Source: Mycobacterium palustre
Lineage (GTDB): Bacteria; Actinomycetota; Actinomycetes; Mycobacteriales; Mycobacteriaceae
Assembly: GCF_002101785.1 (NCBI RefSeq)
Contig: NZ_LQPJ01000121.1
Span: 62,001-126,000 of the forward strand
Direction: 5' to 3'
DNA: 64,000 nucleotides
The notes below the pieces were generated by a model that did not search any database, was not told the DNA's origin, and saw only the letters and a list, made by a program, of their open reading frames with translations. The translations under genes and the position numbers were made by a program. This document shows positions 51,994 to 59,363 of the stretch, piece after piece. How positions within the stretch are numbered: position 1 is the first letter of the stretch; the number at the start of each line of letters is the position of its first letter.

Positions 51994-52338
51994 TTAGGCG
52001 CCGTTGCTCTTCGGGGGCGTGCCGTCCTCGGTCTGGGTGAGTTTTTCGGGGCAGTACGCCGACGCCGCGATCGCCGCGAACTTCGCGGCGCCCTGGCCCT
52101 GGAATCCCGGGTTGCGCTCCTGGAGGTTCTTCACGATTTCCTCGCCGGTCATCCCGCCGTCGGCCAGGCTGCAGACCTGTTTGCCGGCCGTGACCGCGCG
52201 GTCGGCGTTCATGTAGGTCAGCCCCGCCTGGCTCAGGGCGGTGAGGAAGGCCTGGTCCTTGGCGTCGGGGTCGGCGTAGGCCGGCGCGGCGGCGCCGACC
52301 ACCACGGCGGCGCTTGCCAGCAGCAGTACGAGTCTCAT
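51994..52338 (-). CDS. DUF732 family secreted protein
   Basis: A 114-residue protein with a signal peptide (MRLVLLLASAAVVVGAAAPA, cleavage after AYA), then a DUF732 domain (KDQAFLTALSQAGLTYMNAD and IVKNLQERNPGFQG) with two cysteines suited to one disulfide. Such small exported proteins are common in mycobacteria and lack known function. ATG 52338 begins the signal peptide; the longer frame is not used. Confidence 0.88.
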   Translation of the reverse strand: MRLVLLLASAAVVVGAAAPAYADPDAKDQAFLTALSQAGLTYMNADRAVTAGKQVCSLADGGMTGEEIVKNLQERNPGFQGQGAAKFAAIAASAYCPEKLTQTEDGTPPKSNGA

Positions 52339-52458
52339 AGTTCCGTGATTGTCGCAAAGGGCCGCTAAGCACGCATCCCTTGCGAGCCAACGGGAATTTA
52401 ACAAGGGCTTGCCGCCCGATGAAGTCCAATGACCCTGTGCGCGAAGGTGGCCCGCGGC

Positions 52459-54222
52459 TTACTCCGCCGGCGGCAGCTGGCGCGGCCCGTCGCGCCCTGT
52501 CAGCTCGGGCTTGCGGTCGCGCTCCGGCGAACCCAGCGACAGGCGACCGGCGTCGCTGGCGTCCAGCGGCCGCGCCGGCGGGTGCGGCTCGCGGCCGCCG
52601 AACTCGGGTGCCGGGAAATGGTGCGAACCGTGGCCGGTCTCGGCGCGCGAGGATGCGATCCATGCCGGGGCGGCGGGGTCGCCGGGGGCTTGGGGGTGCG
52701 CGGCGGCGGCGCCGCTCTCGGAGTCGACGCGCACCTTGCGGGTGCGCTTGAACGCAAAAGTGATCTCTTCGACCTCCTCGAACACCTGCCGCGCGGTGCG
52801 CAGCGGCTGAGTCGTGTTGTCGATCACCCGGGCGACGAATGGCGGCACCAGCGGGCGGATCCAGCGCGCCGCCGCCTTGGTCGCGTCCGGGATCGAGGGA
52901 ATCAACGGCGCCGCCCGCTCGTCCCGCGGTTCCACCTCGTCATCCGGCGCCGGGGCGATCGCGCGGCTGGCCGCCTCCGCCTCGGCGGCGATCGGCAGAT
53001 ACACCGCTTCCGCCTGGGCGGCCTCTCCCACGGCTTCCCCTGGGGGCTCGAAGCCACGTTCCGACGGCGCCGCGACCGGGGCCTCCAGCGCCTCGGCGAC
53101 GCGGCGGCGCTGCCGTTCGCGGTCGATCTCGGCCTGGGCCTCGATGGCGAGCCGGGCCTGCGTGAGTTGATGCTCGGCCCACATGATCTCGGCCTCGCGG
53201 CGCACCTCGGCGCGCTTGATCGCGATCGCGGTCTCGGCCTCCACCTCGGCGCGTTCGCGCTCGGCGCGCGCCGCCGCATGCCGATCGTGGGTCGTCTCGC
53301 CGCGCCACAGCCGCAAAATCAGCGGCAGCAGGTACAGCAGCGCGAAAAACGCGATCGTCAGCAGCCGCAGCGCCCTGGCCCCGGGGCTGGCTTCGGGGCC
53401 GGCGAACGTGACGTCGTTCATGGCGACCCACCGCGCGCCCAGGCTGCGACCGGCGTTGGCGACGACGTCGTGGCGCGCCTGCGCGAGGGCCTGCTGCTCG
53501 CGCGAAATCCTGGCGTCCAGCTCGGGCGCCTGACGGTCCCGGGCCGCCAGCGCGTTGTCCAGCTCGCGCTGCGCGTCGGCGAGAAGCTCGTCGGCCGTCC
53601 GTGTCTCGGGTCCGGTGCCGGGCACGCCGGTGATCCGGGTCTGAGGGCACGGCGGCGTCGGGTGGTATTCGCACCGTGCGACGACCAAGGCCTGGTCCTG
53701 GCGCGCGCGGGCCCGTTCGACGGCGCCGTCGAGCGCGGCGCGCGCACCCTCGCTTTGTTGCAGCGACTCCGACGCCTGCGCGACGGCGGGGGCCGAGTCG
53801 GCGTTGCGCAGGGCTCGTTCGTCGAGCCGGTGGTCGATCGCGCTGGAGAACACGACGAGCGCCGCGAGCTCGCCGACCACCACGCCGAGCGCCGCCGCGA
53901 CGGCGGCGCGTCCGACGGTGCCCGCCCGGCCCCCCTCCGGGCCGGCGGCGGTCCCGCGAAGCACCGCGCCGACCAAAAGCCCGAAAACGAGCGTCGCCGC
54001 CACGACGGCGGCCGGTGACCAGCGCGCCGACTGGCCGAGCGCCAGGGCGGCGACCGGCCAGGCGAGGGCGGCGCCCAACAGCACGACGGTCCCGGCTACG
54101 GCGTGGTTGGACCGCTCGTGGCGCTCTCCGAGTTCGCGCCGATGTCCGCCGCCCAGCCAGGTGAGTAGTCCCTCGACGCGGGACCCGAACGAGCGCGGCT
54201 CAGAAAAATCCTGGGCGCACAT
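52459..54222 (-). CDS. DUF4407 membrane protein with coiled coil, counterpart of Rv1779c
   Basis: A 587-residue protein. Four hydrophobic helices (near residues 45-65, 70-90, 100-130 and about 290-310) frame an extracytoplasmic loop with a coiled-coil-like stretch (LLADAQRELDNALAARDRQA). The C-terminal third is an acidic, Ala/Glu-rich helical arm (RAERERAEVEAETAIAIKRA) and a disordered tail. It matches DUF4407. Length and neighbours match Rv1779c of M. tuberculosis. The function is unknown. ATG 54222 is preceded by GGAG. Confidence 0.88.
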   Translation of the reverse strand: MCAQDFSEPRSFGSRVEGLLTWLGGGHRRELGERHERSNHAVAGTVVLLGAALAWPVAALALGQSARWSPAAVVAATLVFGLLVGAVLRGTAAGPEGGRAGTVGRAAVAAALGVVVGELAALVVFSSAIDHRLDERALRNADSAPAVAQASESLQQSEGARAALDGAVERARARQDQALVVARCEYHPTPPCPQTRITGVPGTGPETRTADELLADAQRELDNALAARDRQAPELDARISREQQALAQARHDVVANAGRSLGARWVAMNDVTFAGPEASPGARALRLLTIAFFALLYLLPLILRLWRGETTHDRHAAARAERERAEVEAETAIAIKRAEVRREAEIMWAEHQLTQARLAIEAQAEIDRERQRRRVAEALEAPVAAPSERGFEPPGEAVGEAAQAEAVYLPIAAEAEAASRAIAPAPDDEVEPRDERAAPLIPSIPDATKAAARWIRPLVPPFVARVIDNTTQPLRTARQVFEEVEEITFAFKRTRKVRVDSESGAAAAHPQAPGDPAAPAWIASSRAETGHGSHHFPAPEFGGREPHPPARPLDASDAGRLSLGSPERDRKPELTGRDGPRQLPPAE

Positions 54223-54470
54223 CAGCTCCAAACACCTCCAAGTCACTCCAGCCTCCCAGGCCGGCGGTCGACACACCGAATCGAAGCGCCCCGCGTGTGG
54301 CGCGGTTCACAGGGCGCGGGCGGGTGCGGATCACATCCTCGTGATACCCATCGGTTTTGCTTTGCGTCGGTTCGCGTTGCGAGGGGCAACGGGCACATCC
54401 GCCGCGGAAATGCTGCGACGCGAGCGGATCAACGACCGTTCCGGCAGGGGACGTGAGACGGTATAAGCCT

Positions 54471-55028
54471 ATGCAAAATCTGAGTTATGTCACCTACGAA
54501 GAGTTTGGCCGCAGATTCTTCGAGGTCGCAGTCACCCCCGAGCGTGTCGCCGCCGCCTTCGCCGACATCGCGGGCAATGAGTTTGCCATGGAGCCGATCG
54601 CCCAGGGCCCCGGCGGGATCGCCAAAGTCAGTGCCAACGTCAAGATTCACGAGCCGAAGGTCACCCGGCGCCTCGGGGACCCCATCACGTTCGTCATCCA
54701 CATTCCGTTGTCGATCGATCTGCTGCTGGACCTGCGGCTGGACAAGCAGCGCTTCGTCGTCTCCGGGGACGTCGCGCTGCGCGCCACCGCGCGGGCGGCC
54801 GAACCGCTCCTGCTGATCGTCGACGTCGCCAAACCGCGCCCGTCCGACATCACCGTCAACGTGTCGTCGAGGTCCTTCCGCGGTGAGGTGCTGCGCATCC
54901 TGGCCGGCGTCGACGGGGAGATCCGCCGGTTCGTCGCGGCGTACGTGGCCGAGGAGATCGACGCACCGCAGGCTCAAGCCGCGCAGGTCATCGATGTCGC
55001 CCAACAGCTCGAGGAGGCGTGGCCCTAG
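54471..55028 (+). CDS. Conserved hypothetical protein, counterpart of Rv1780
   Basis: A 185-residue protein with an N-terminal FGRRFFEVAVTPERVAAAFA and a beta-rich middle (VSANVKIHEPKVTRRLGD, TFVIHIPLSIDLLLDLRL), ending with an alpha-helix (EIRRFVAAYVAEEI). I do not recognise a catalytic motif; it may be a lipid- or steroid-binding fold. It corresponds by size and position to Rv1780. In the M. tuberculosis map malQ follows directly, whereas here five other genes lie between. GTG 54453 is an alternative start. Confidence 0.82.
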   Translation: MQNLSYVTYEEFGRRFFEVAVTPERVAAAFADIAGNEFAMEPIAQGPGGIAKVSANVKIHEPKVTRRLGDPITFVIHIPLSIDLLLDLRLDKQRFVVSGDVALRATARAAEPLLLIVDVAKPRPSDITVNVSSRSFRGEVLRILAGVDGEIRRFVAAYVAEEIDAPQAQAAQVIDVAQQLEEAWP

Positions 55029-55096
55029 GTCCCGGTTTACCGCTGCGCCCGGCCCGGGTATGCGGGGAAAGATGTTCGTCGGGGAGGAGCGAAAAG

Positions 55097-55525
55097 TTGG
55101 CACGAGTAGACGTTTCGGTGGCGTCGAAGGTGGACCCCGGGACCGCGTGGAAGCTGGCGTCCGACCTGCGCCGGTTCGACGAGTGGATGACCATCTTCGG
55201 CGGCTGGCGCGGACCCGTCCCGGAGACGATCGAGGAGGGCACCTGCGTCTCGTCGTGCGTCAAGGTCAAGGGTTTTCGCAACGTCGTCCACTGGAAGGTC
55301 GCCTGCTACGACAAGCCGAAAGCGATTGAGCTGCAAGGCCGGGGGCGGGGCGGTATCCGCATCGGGGTGGCGATGAACATCACCGACAACCATCCCGGGT
55401 CGACCTTTCACCTCACCGCCGACCTGAGCGGCGGGCTGCTCAGCGGGCCCGTAGGAGGGCTGGTTGCCAGGGTCCTGCGCAACGACATCCGCAAATCGGT
55501 GAACAACCTGGCGGCACTGCAGTAA
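55097..55525 (+). CDS. SRPBCC family protein resembling the Rv0910 toxin
   Basis: A 142-residue protein of the polyketide-cyclase/START-like fold. Its pattern AWKLASDLRRFDEWMTIFGG, then VSSCVKVKGFRNVVHWKV and GPVGGLVARVLRNDIRKSV, aligns along its length with Rv0910, listed as the toxin of the Rv0909-Rv0910 pair. No Rv0909-like antitoxin gene is adjacent. Whether it is toxic or a ligand-binding protein is unknown. The TTG at 55097 follows GGGGAGG by nine bases; no ATG or GTG fits better. Confidence 0.82.
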   Translation: MARVDVSVASKVDPGTAWKLASDLRRFDEWMTIFGGWRGPVPETIEEGTCVSSCVKVKGFRNVVHWKVACYDKPKAIELQGRGRGGIRIGVAMNITDNHPGSTFHLTADLSGGLLSGPVGGLVARVLRNDIRKSVNNLAALQ

Positions 55526-55547
55526 CAGCAGCTCGCCCTATCTCGGG

Positions 55548-55829
55548 CTACCGAGCGTCATTCGCGGTCCGGCCGCGTTCGGCGTCACGGATCCGCCTGC
55601 GGTCCATGGCAATCCACGCCAGGCCGGCCCCGAATCCGAGCAGCCCGACGATCGCGGCCGCAACGCCGGCGCCGGGGAGACCCAGCGCGAAACTGGCCAT
55701 GCACACCACGAGTGCCAGCGCCGCCGCGGCGACCACCGCCAGTCCGGGAGAACGACCCGAGTCCGGTGTCGACGCGTCTCCACGACCGCCGGCGCGGTGG
55801 TCGACCCGGCCGCTCGCGCTGTTGCCCAT
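55548..55829 (-). CDS. Small membrane protein, hypothetical
   Basis: A 93-residue protein with a polar N terminus and two hydrophobic helices (LAVVAAAALALVVCMASFAL near residue 30, and VAAAIVGLLGFGAGLAWIAM near residue 56), then a basic cytoplasmic tail. No family is recognised. The hydrophobic segments and high third-position GC support a real gene. It lies between the SRPBCC gene and the membrane molybdoenzyme gene. Confidence 0.6.
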   Translation of the reverse strand: MGNSASGRVDHRAGGRGDASTPDSGRSPGLAVVAAAALALVVCMASFALGLPGAGVAAAIVGLLGFGAGLAWIAMDRRRIRDAERGRTANDAR

Positions 55830-55913
55830 CAGCGTCTCCTCAGATGTCGCTTTCGTTGCACCGCTCGTTTCACGGGGCTACCCGAAAGCCCATCCGGGCA
55901 AACGGTTTACGGC

Positions 55914-57752
55914 CTAGAGGGTCTGGTGGCGCCCGAAGTACTTGTGGTCTTCGCTGTAGCCGCCGTAACCGCTGCCGATGTCGCGGTAGTCGGCGACGAA
56001 CTCGATGCCCTTGATCCACTTGACCAACTTGAACCCGTGCTGCAGCTCGTTGCGCAGCCGCAGCGGCTTTCCGTGCATGTAAGGCAGCGGCTGGTCGTTC
56101 ATGTTGTAGGCCAGCATCGTCATGTGGTGGTCCATCTGGCCGATGTGGTGGGCGTTGTAATAGATGCCGCCGGTGGCGCCCAGGCCCATCGAGTAGAACA
56201 CCACCCATTTGGCCTCGGGCAGCGGTTTGACGAGGTCCATGATCGTCTTCATCTGCACGCCGCCCCACTTGGCGACGCCCGACCACGCCTGGATGCAGAA
56301 GTGCTGGCTGATCTGCTCGTGGTAGGGCAGCGCCTTCAGGTCGTCCAGCGAGAACTCCATCGGATGCTCGACAAGGCCGTAGACCTTCAGCCGCCAGTCA
56401 CGAAAGTCGTTGCGTTCCAATTCCTTGTATTCGACGGTCTCCGGCAGGCGGCCGTTGCGCCAGTGGTGCGGCGAGATGTCCTTCTCGGTGAAGGCGCCCG
56501 GCTTGGGATCCAGCTGTTCGAGCATCCGCTGGAACGGGCCGACCAGCGCGTAACCGACCCGCTGGATCACCCGCGGATGGCGAATGGTGAACGGCGTGGC
56601 CCAGACCCACGCGACGGCCGTCACCGCCATCGCGGCGGTGAAGATCCAGAAGCCGGCCCAGCTGTTGTCGTCACGGGCGGCGAACATGTGGTTGAGGTTT
56701 CGCAGCGCGTTGGTGGTCAGCACCATCGTCACGTGGACCAGGATGAAGAACAGGAAGTACACCAGCACCACAAAGTGCAGCGACCGCGCGTGCTGGATGC
56801 TCAGCCGCTTGCTCAGCCAATGCACCCGCTGCGACAACGCGGGCGACATCCCCAGGCCGGTGAGGAGCGCGGCCGGGGCGGCGACGAAGACGGTGGTGAA
56901 GTACGACAGCAGCTGCAGGCCGTTGTAGGCGACCCAGCCGTTGTCGGTCGGCCAGTCCAGCGACAGGTACTGGATCGCCACCGAAACCGCGTTGGGAAAG
57001 ACGTCCCAGCTGGTGGGCACGATGTGGCGCCACTGCCCGGTGGTGAACAGCAGCACGTAGAAGACCGCGCCGTTGACGAGCCACAGCACATCCACGCCGA
57101 GATGCCACCACCGCGCCAGCCCGATGGAGTGACGGAACCCGGGGAGCCCGAATTGCGGTGGGAGAGCGACGGTGTCGGAGTTGGCGGTCCACAGCTCGTC
57201 ATCGGGTACCGGCGGGCCGACCCGCAGCCACTCGTCCTTGCCGGGGGTCGCGTTGCGGCTGAAGTAGAGGCGCGGGTGGTCGCAGAGAATCTGGATGCCC
57301 GTCCTGATGATGAACATCATCATGAACAGGTTGAAGAAGTGGGTCCACCCGATCCACGCGGGCAGGCCGGGCGTGACGCCGGTGTGGGCGTCGGTGCCCG
57401 GATGACGCTGGATGAACGACTGCACCGCCGGCATGTTGTGCAGCCCCTTGCCGATCGCCACGCCGACGACCAGCAGCGCCAAGCCGATCGGGATCAACCA
57501 GAGCAGGTTGAACCACTTGTCGCGGCCGACGCGCAGCTTCGGCGCCGTCGCCCGCCGGGTGAGATCGAAGCCGCCGCCGTAGGTTTCGACGTCGATGACG
57601 TCTTCGGCGGTGTGAATCTCGTTGCAGTAGTCCGGAATGGATTTCAGCGGCGTGCCCACCGCGACTGTGGAGACGTCTCCGTAGTCCGCTGCCCGCCCCC
57701 CGGCGGTCCCCGCGGAATCCAGGCGCGGGTCCCCGCGTTCGGTGTTCGTCAC
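55914..57752 (-). CDS. Membrane-fused molybdopterin oxidoreductase (b-type cytochrome-like domain plus sulfite-oxidase-type domain)
   Basis: A 612-residue protein. The N-terminal 390 or so residues contain about six hydrophobic helices with histidines placed as in b561-like cytochromes (GWTHFFNLFMMMFIIRTGIQ, LARWWHLGVDVLWLVNGAVF, RSLHFVVLVYFLFFILVHVT). The C-terminal 200 or so residues form the molybdopterin domain with HFCIQAWSGVAKWGGVQM, where the cysteine is the likely molybdenum ligand. The architecture resembles an MsrP-like catalytic domain fused to its membrane electron donor. GTG 57752 is the best start. No Tat signal is visible, so topology is open. Confidence 0.88.
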   Translation of the reverse strand: MTNTERGDPRLDSAGTAGGRAADYGDVSTVAVGTPLKSIPDYCNEIHTAEDVIDVETYGGGFDLTRRATAPKLRVGRDKWFNLLWLIPIGLALLVVGVAIGKGLHNMPAVQSFIQRHPGTDAHTGVTPGLPAWIGWTHFFNLFMMMFIIRTGIQILCDHPRLYFSRNATPGKDEWLRVGPPVPDDELWTANSDTVALPPQFGLPGFRHSIGLARWWHLGVDVLWLVNGAVFYVLLFTTGQWRHIVPTSWDVFPNAVSVAIQYLSLDWPTDNGWVAYNGLQLLSYFTTVFVAAPAALLTGLGMSPALSQRVHWLSKRLSIQHARSLHFVVLVYFLFFILVHVTMVLTTNALRNLNHMFAARDDNSWAGFWIFTAAMAVTAVAWVWATPFTIRHPRVIQRVGYALVGPFQRMLEQLDPKPGAFTEKDISPHHWRNGRLPETVEYKELERNDFRDWRLKVYGLVEHPMEFSLDDLKALPYHEQISQHFCIQAWSGVAKWGGVQMKTIMDLVKPLPEAKWVVFYSMGLGATGGIYYNAHHIGQMDHHMTMLAYNMNDQPLPYMHGKPLRLRNELQHGFKLVKWIKGIEFVADYRDIGSGYGGYSEDHKYFGRHQTL

Positions 57753-57973
57753 GTGGCCGAAAATAACACGATGACGCTTGGAGAAATTCGCGGAAAAGCT
57801 CCGGCACGGACCCGTCGGGCCGCGTGGCCGTCGGAAACAGTTGCCGACGGTCAAAATCCGCATCGTCATCAATGGCGATCGCCGCACATGCCGCGCAATC
57901 GGCACAATCTGGCCGCAAACTCGGTTCCTTAGGGGTCGCTGTGAGTTTGGGCATAACCTTCTGGACGGCCGCG

Positions 57974-58444
57974 CTAGGCGCCGTCGCGCGGCCGCAAACG
58001 GCGCACCGGGCGGCTCTCGATCGCATTGACGGTCAAGGCGCGGCGGCTGATCCGCCAGCCGTCGCCGGTCCGCTCGTAGGCGTCGTCGTAGCGCAGGTGC
58101 CAGACGAGGTCGACCACGTCGTCGCCGCGCCGGCTCCAGTGGTGCGCGATGCACGCGATGCGTCCCCGCGCGGCGCCGGGCCTTGCGGCCGCGTCGTAGA
58201 CCTCGCCGACGATCGCGTGCTCGGTGCGGGTCACCGCCGCGACGGCGGCCAGCGCGGAGGCGATGGCGCCGCGGCCGCGGTGGGAGTGGACCGGCTCCAG
58301 CGTGGCCGGCGGGTCGGGCACCGCCAGCTCGGCGGTCGGAGTGAAAAGCATTGCGGCGGCGTTGAATTCACGGTCGTCGACGTGGGCCGCGTAGCGATGC
58401 GCCACGTCGCTGAGCGCCGCGCGGTCCTCGGCTGACAGCTTCAT
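57974..58444 (-). CDS. NTF2-like (SnoaL_4) family protein
   Basis: A 156-residue cone-shaped alpha+beta protein. It begins ALSDVAHRYAAHVDDREFNA, then FTPTAELAVPDPP, and ends GDGWRISRRALTVNAIESRP, the pattern of SnoaL/scytalone-dehydratase-like proteins (cyclases, dehydratases or isomerases). Catalytic residues cannot be assigned with certainty. It starts five bases after the LLM oxidoreductase stop, so the two genes are one unit. Confidence 0.85.
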   Translation of the reverse strand: MKLSAEDRAALSDVAHRYAAHVDDREFNAAAMLFTPTAELAVPDPPATLEPVHSHRGRGAIASALAAVAAVTRTEHAIVGEVYDAAARPGAARGRIACIAHHWSRRGDDVVDLVWHLRYDDAYERTGDGWRISRRALTVNAIESRPVRRLRPRDGA

Positions 58445-58449
58445 CCGTG

Positions 58450-59340
58450 TCAGACCAGCGAGAGCCGTTGGGCGCACGCGGACAGGATGTCCTTGGCCTC
58501 TTCGATGTCGGTGGTCGGCGGCATCGACAACACGAGCCGGTCGGCCCCCTGCTCGACGAGGCCGCCGGCGCGTTCGGCGTCGATCTTGGTGACCGCGTGG
58601 CCCAGCGACACTTCCAGGGCCGCCGGATCGCGGCCCGCCGCCGCCGCCTCGTCGCGCATCTGCGTCAGCAGCGACGCGAGTTGGGGACCCGCCACGCCGA
58701 GCGGCTGAAAGCCGTCCGCCAACCGCCCGGCGCGCCGGGCCGCCGCCCGGCTGTGCCCGCCGATGTGGATTGGAAGCGCTGCGCCCGCAACGGGTTTCGG
58801 GTAGCACATGGCGTTGTCAAAAGCGAAGAACTCGCCGTGATGCGACGCCCCCTGCGGCCGGTCGGCCCACAGCTCCCGCAGCACCGCCAGCTGCTCGTCG
58901 GCGCGCCGGCCGCGGGTGGCGAACTCCGCCCCGCACGCCTGTAGCTCCTCCTTGAGCCAGCCCACGCCCACGCACAGCCGCAGCCTGCCGCCGGACAGGG
59001 CATCGACGGTCGCCGCCCGCTTGGCGAGGACCACCGGGTGGTGGTTGGGCAGCACCAGGACCCCCGTGGCCAGTCCCAGGGTGCTGGTGCGGCCGGCCAG
59101 GAAGGCGAGCAGATCGAGCGGGTCGGGGATGGGGCAGTCGGCCGCCAGCCCGACCCGCCCGGAGCTGTCGTACGGGTAGACGCTGTCGTACTGCGTGGCC
59201 AGGACGGTGTGCTCGACGACGACGATCGATTCGAACCCGCACCGCTCCAGGTGCCCCGCGAAGGCCGCCATCCAATCGGGGTCCGCGGTGACGCCGGCGG
59301 CGACCGGGGCTACGACCCCGACCTTCAGGGAAGCGCTCAT
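58450..59340 (-). CDS. LLM-class F420-dependent oxidoreductase
   Basis: A 296-residue luciferase-like TIM-barrel enzyme. It has VVAPVAAGVTADPDWMAA, ESIVVVEHTVL, TLGLATGVLVLPNHHPVVLA, the signature SGGRLRLCVGVGWLKEEL and GAALPIHIGGHSRAAARR. These match LLM flavin/F420 enzymes of mycobacteria, which use coenzyme F420 to oxidise or reduce small substrates. It is upstream of, and probably cotranscribed with, the NTF2-like gene. Its start is 23 bases from the end of malQ. Confidence 0.92.
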   Translation of the reverse strand: MSASLKVGVVAPVAAGVTADPDWMAAFAGHLERCGFESIVVVEHTVLATQYDSVYPYDSSGRVGLAADCPIPDPLDLLAFLAGRTSTLGLATGVLVLPNHHPVVLAKRAATVDALSGGRLRLCVGVGWLKEELQACGAEFATRGRRADEQLAVLRELWADRPQGASHHGEFFAFDNAMCYPKPVAGAALPIHIGGHSRAAARRAGRLADGFQPLGVAGPQLASLLTQMRDEAAAAGRDPAALEVSLGHAVTKIDAERAGGLVEQGADRLVLSMPPTTDIEEAKDILSACAQRLSLV

Positions 59341-59363
59341 TGCCTGAAGCTAACAGGGGTCGC

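Noticed and set aside
54462..54467. TATAAG as a -10 box for the Rv1780-like gene
   Set aside because: It is too close to ATG 54471; the transcript would begin inside the coding region.
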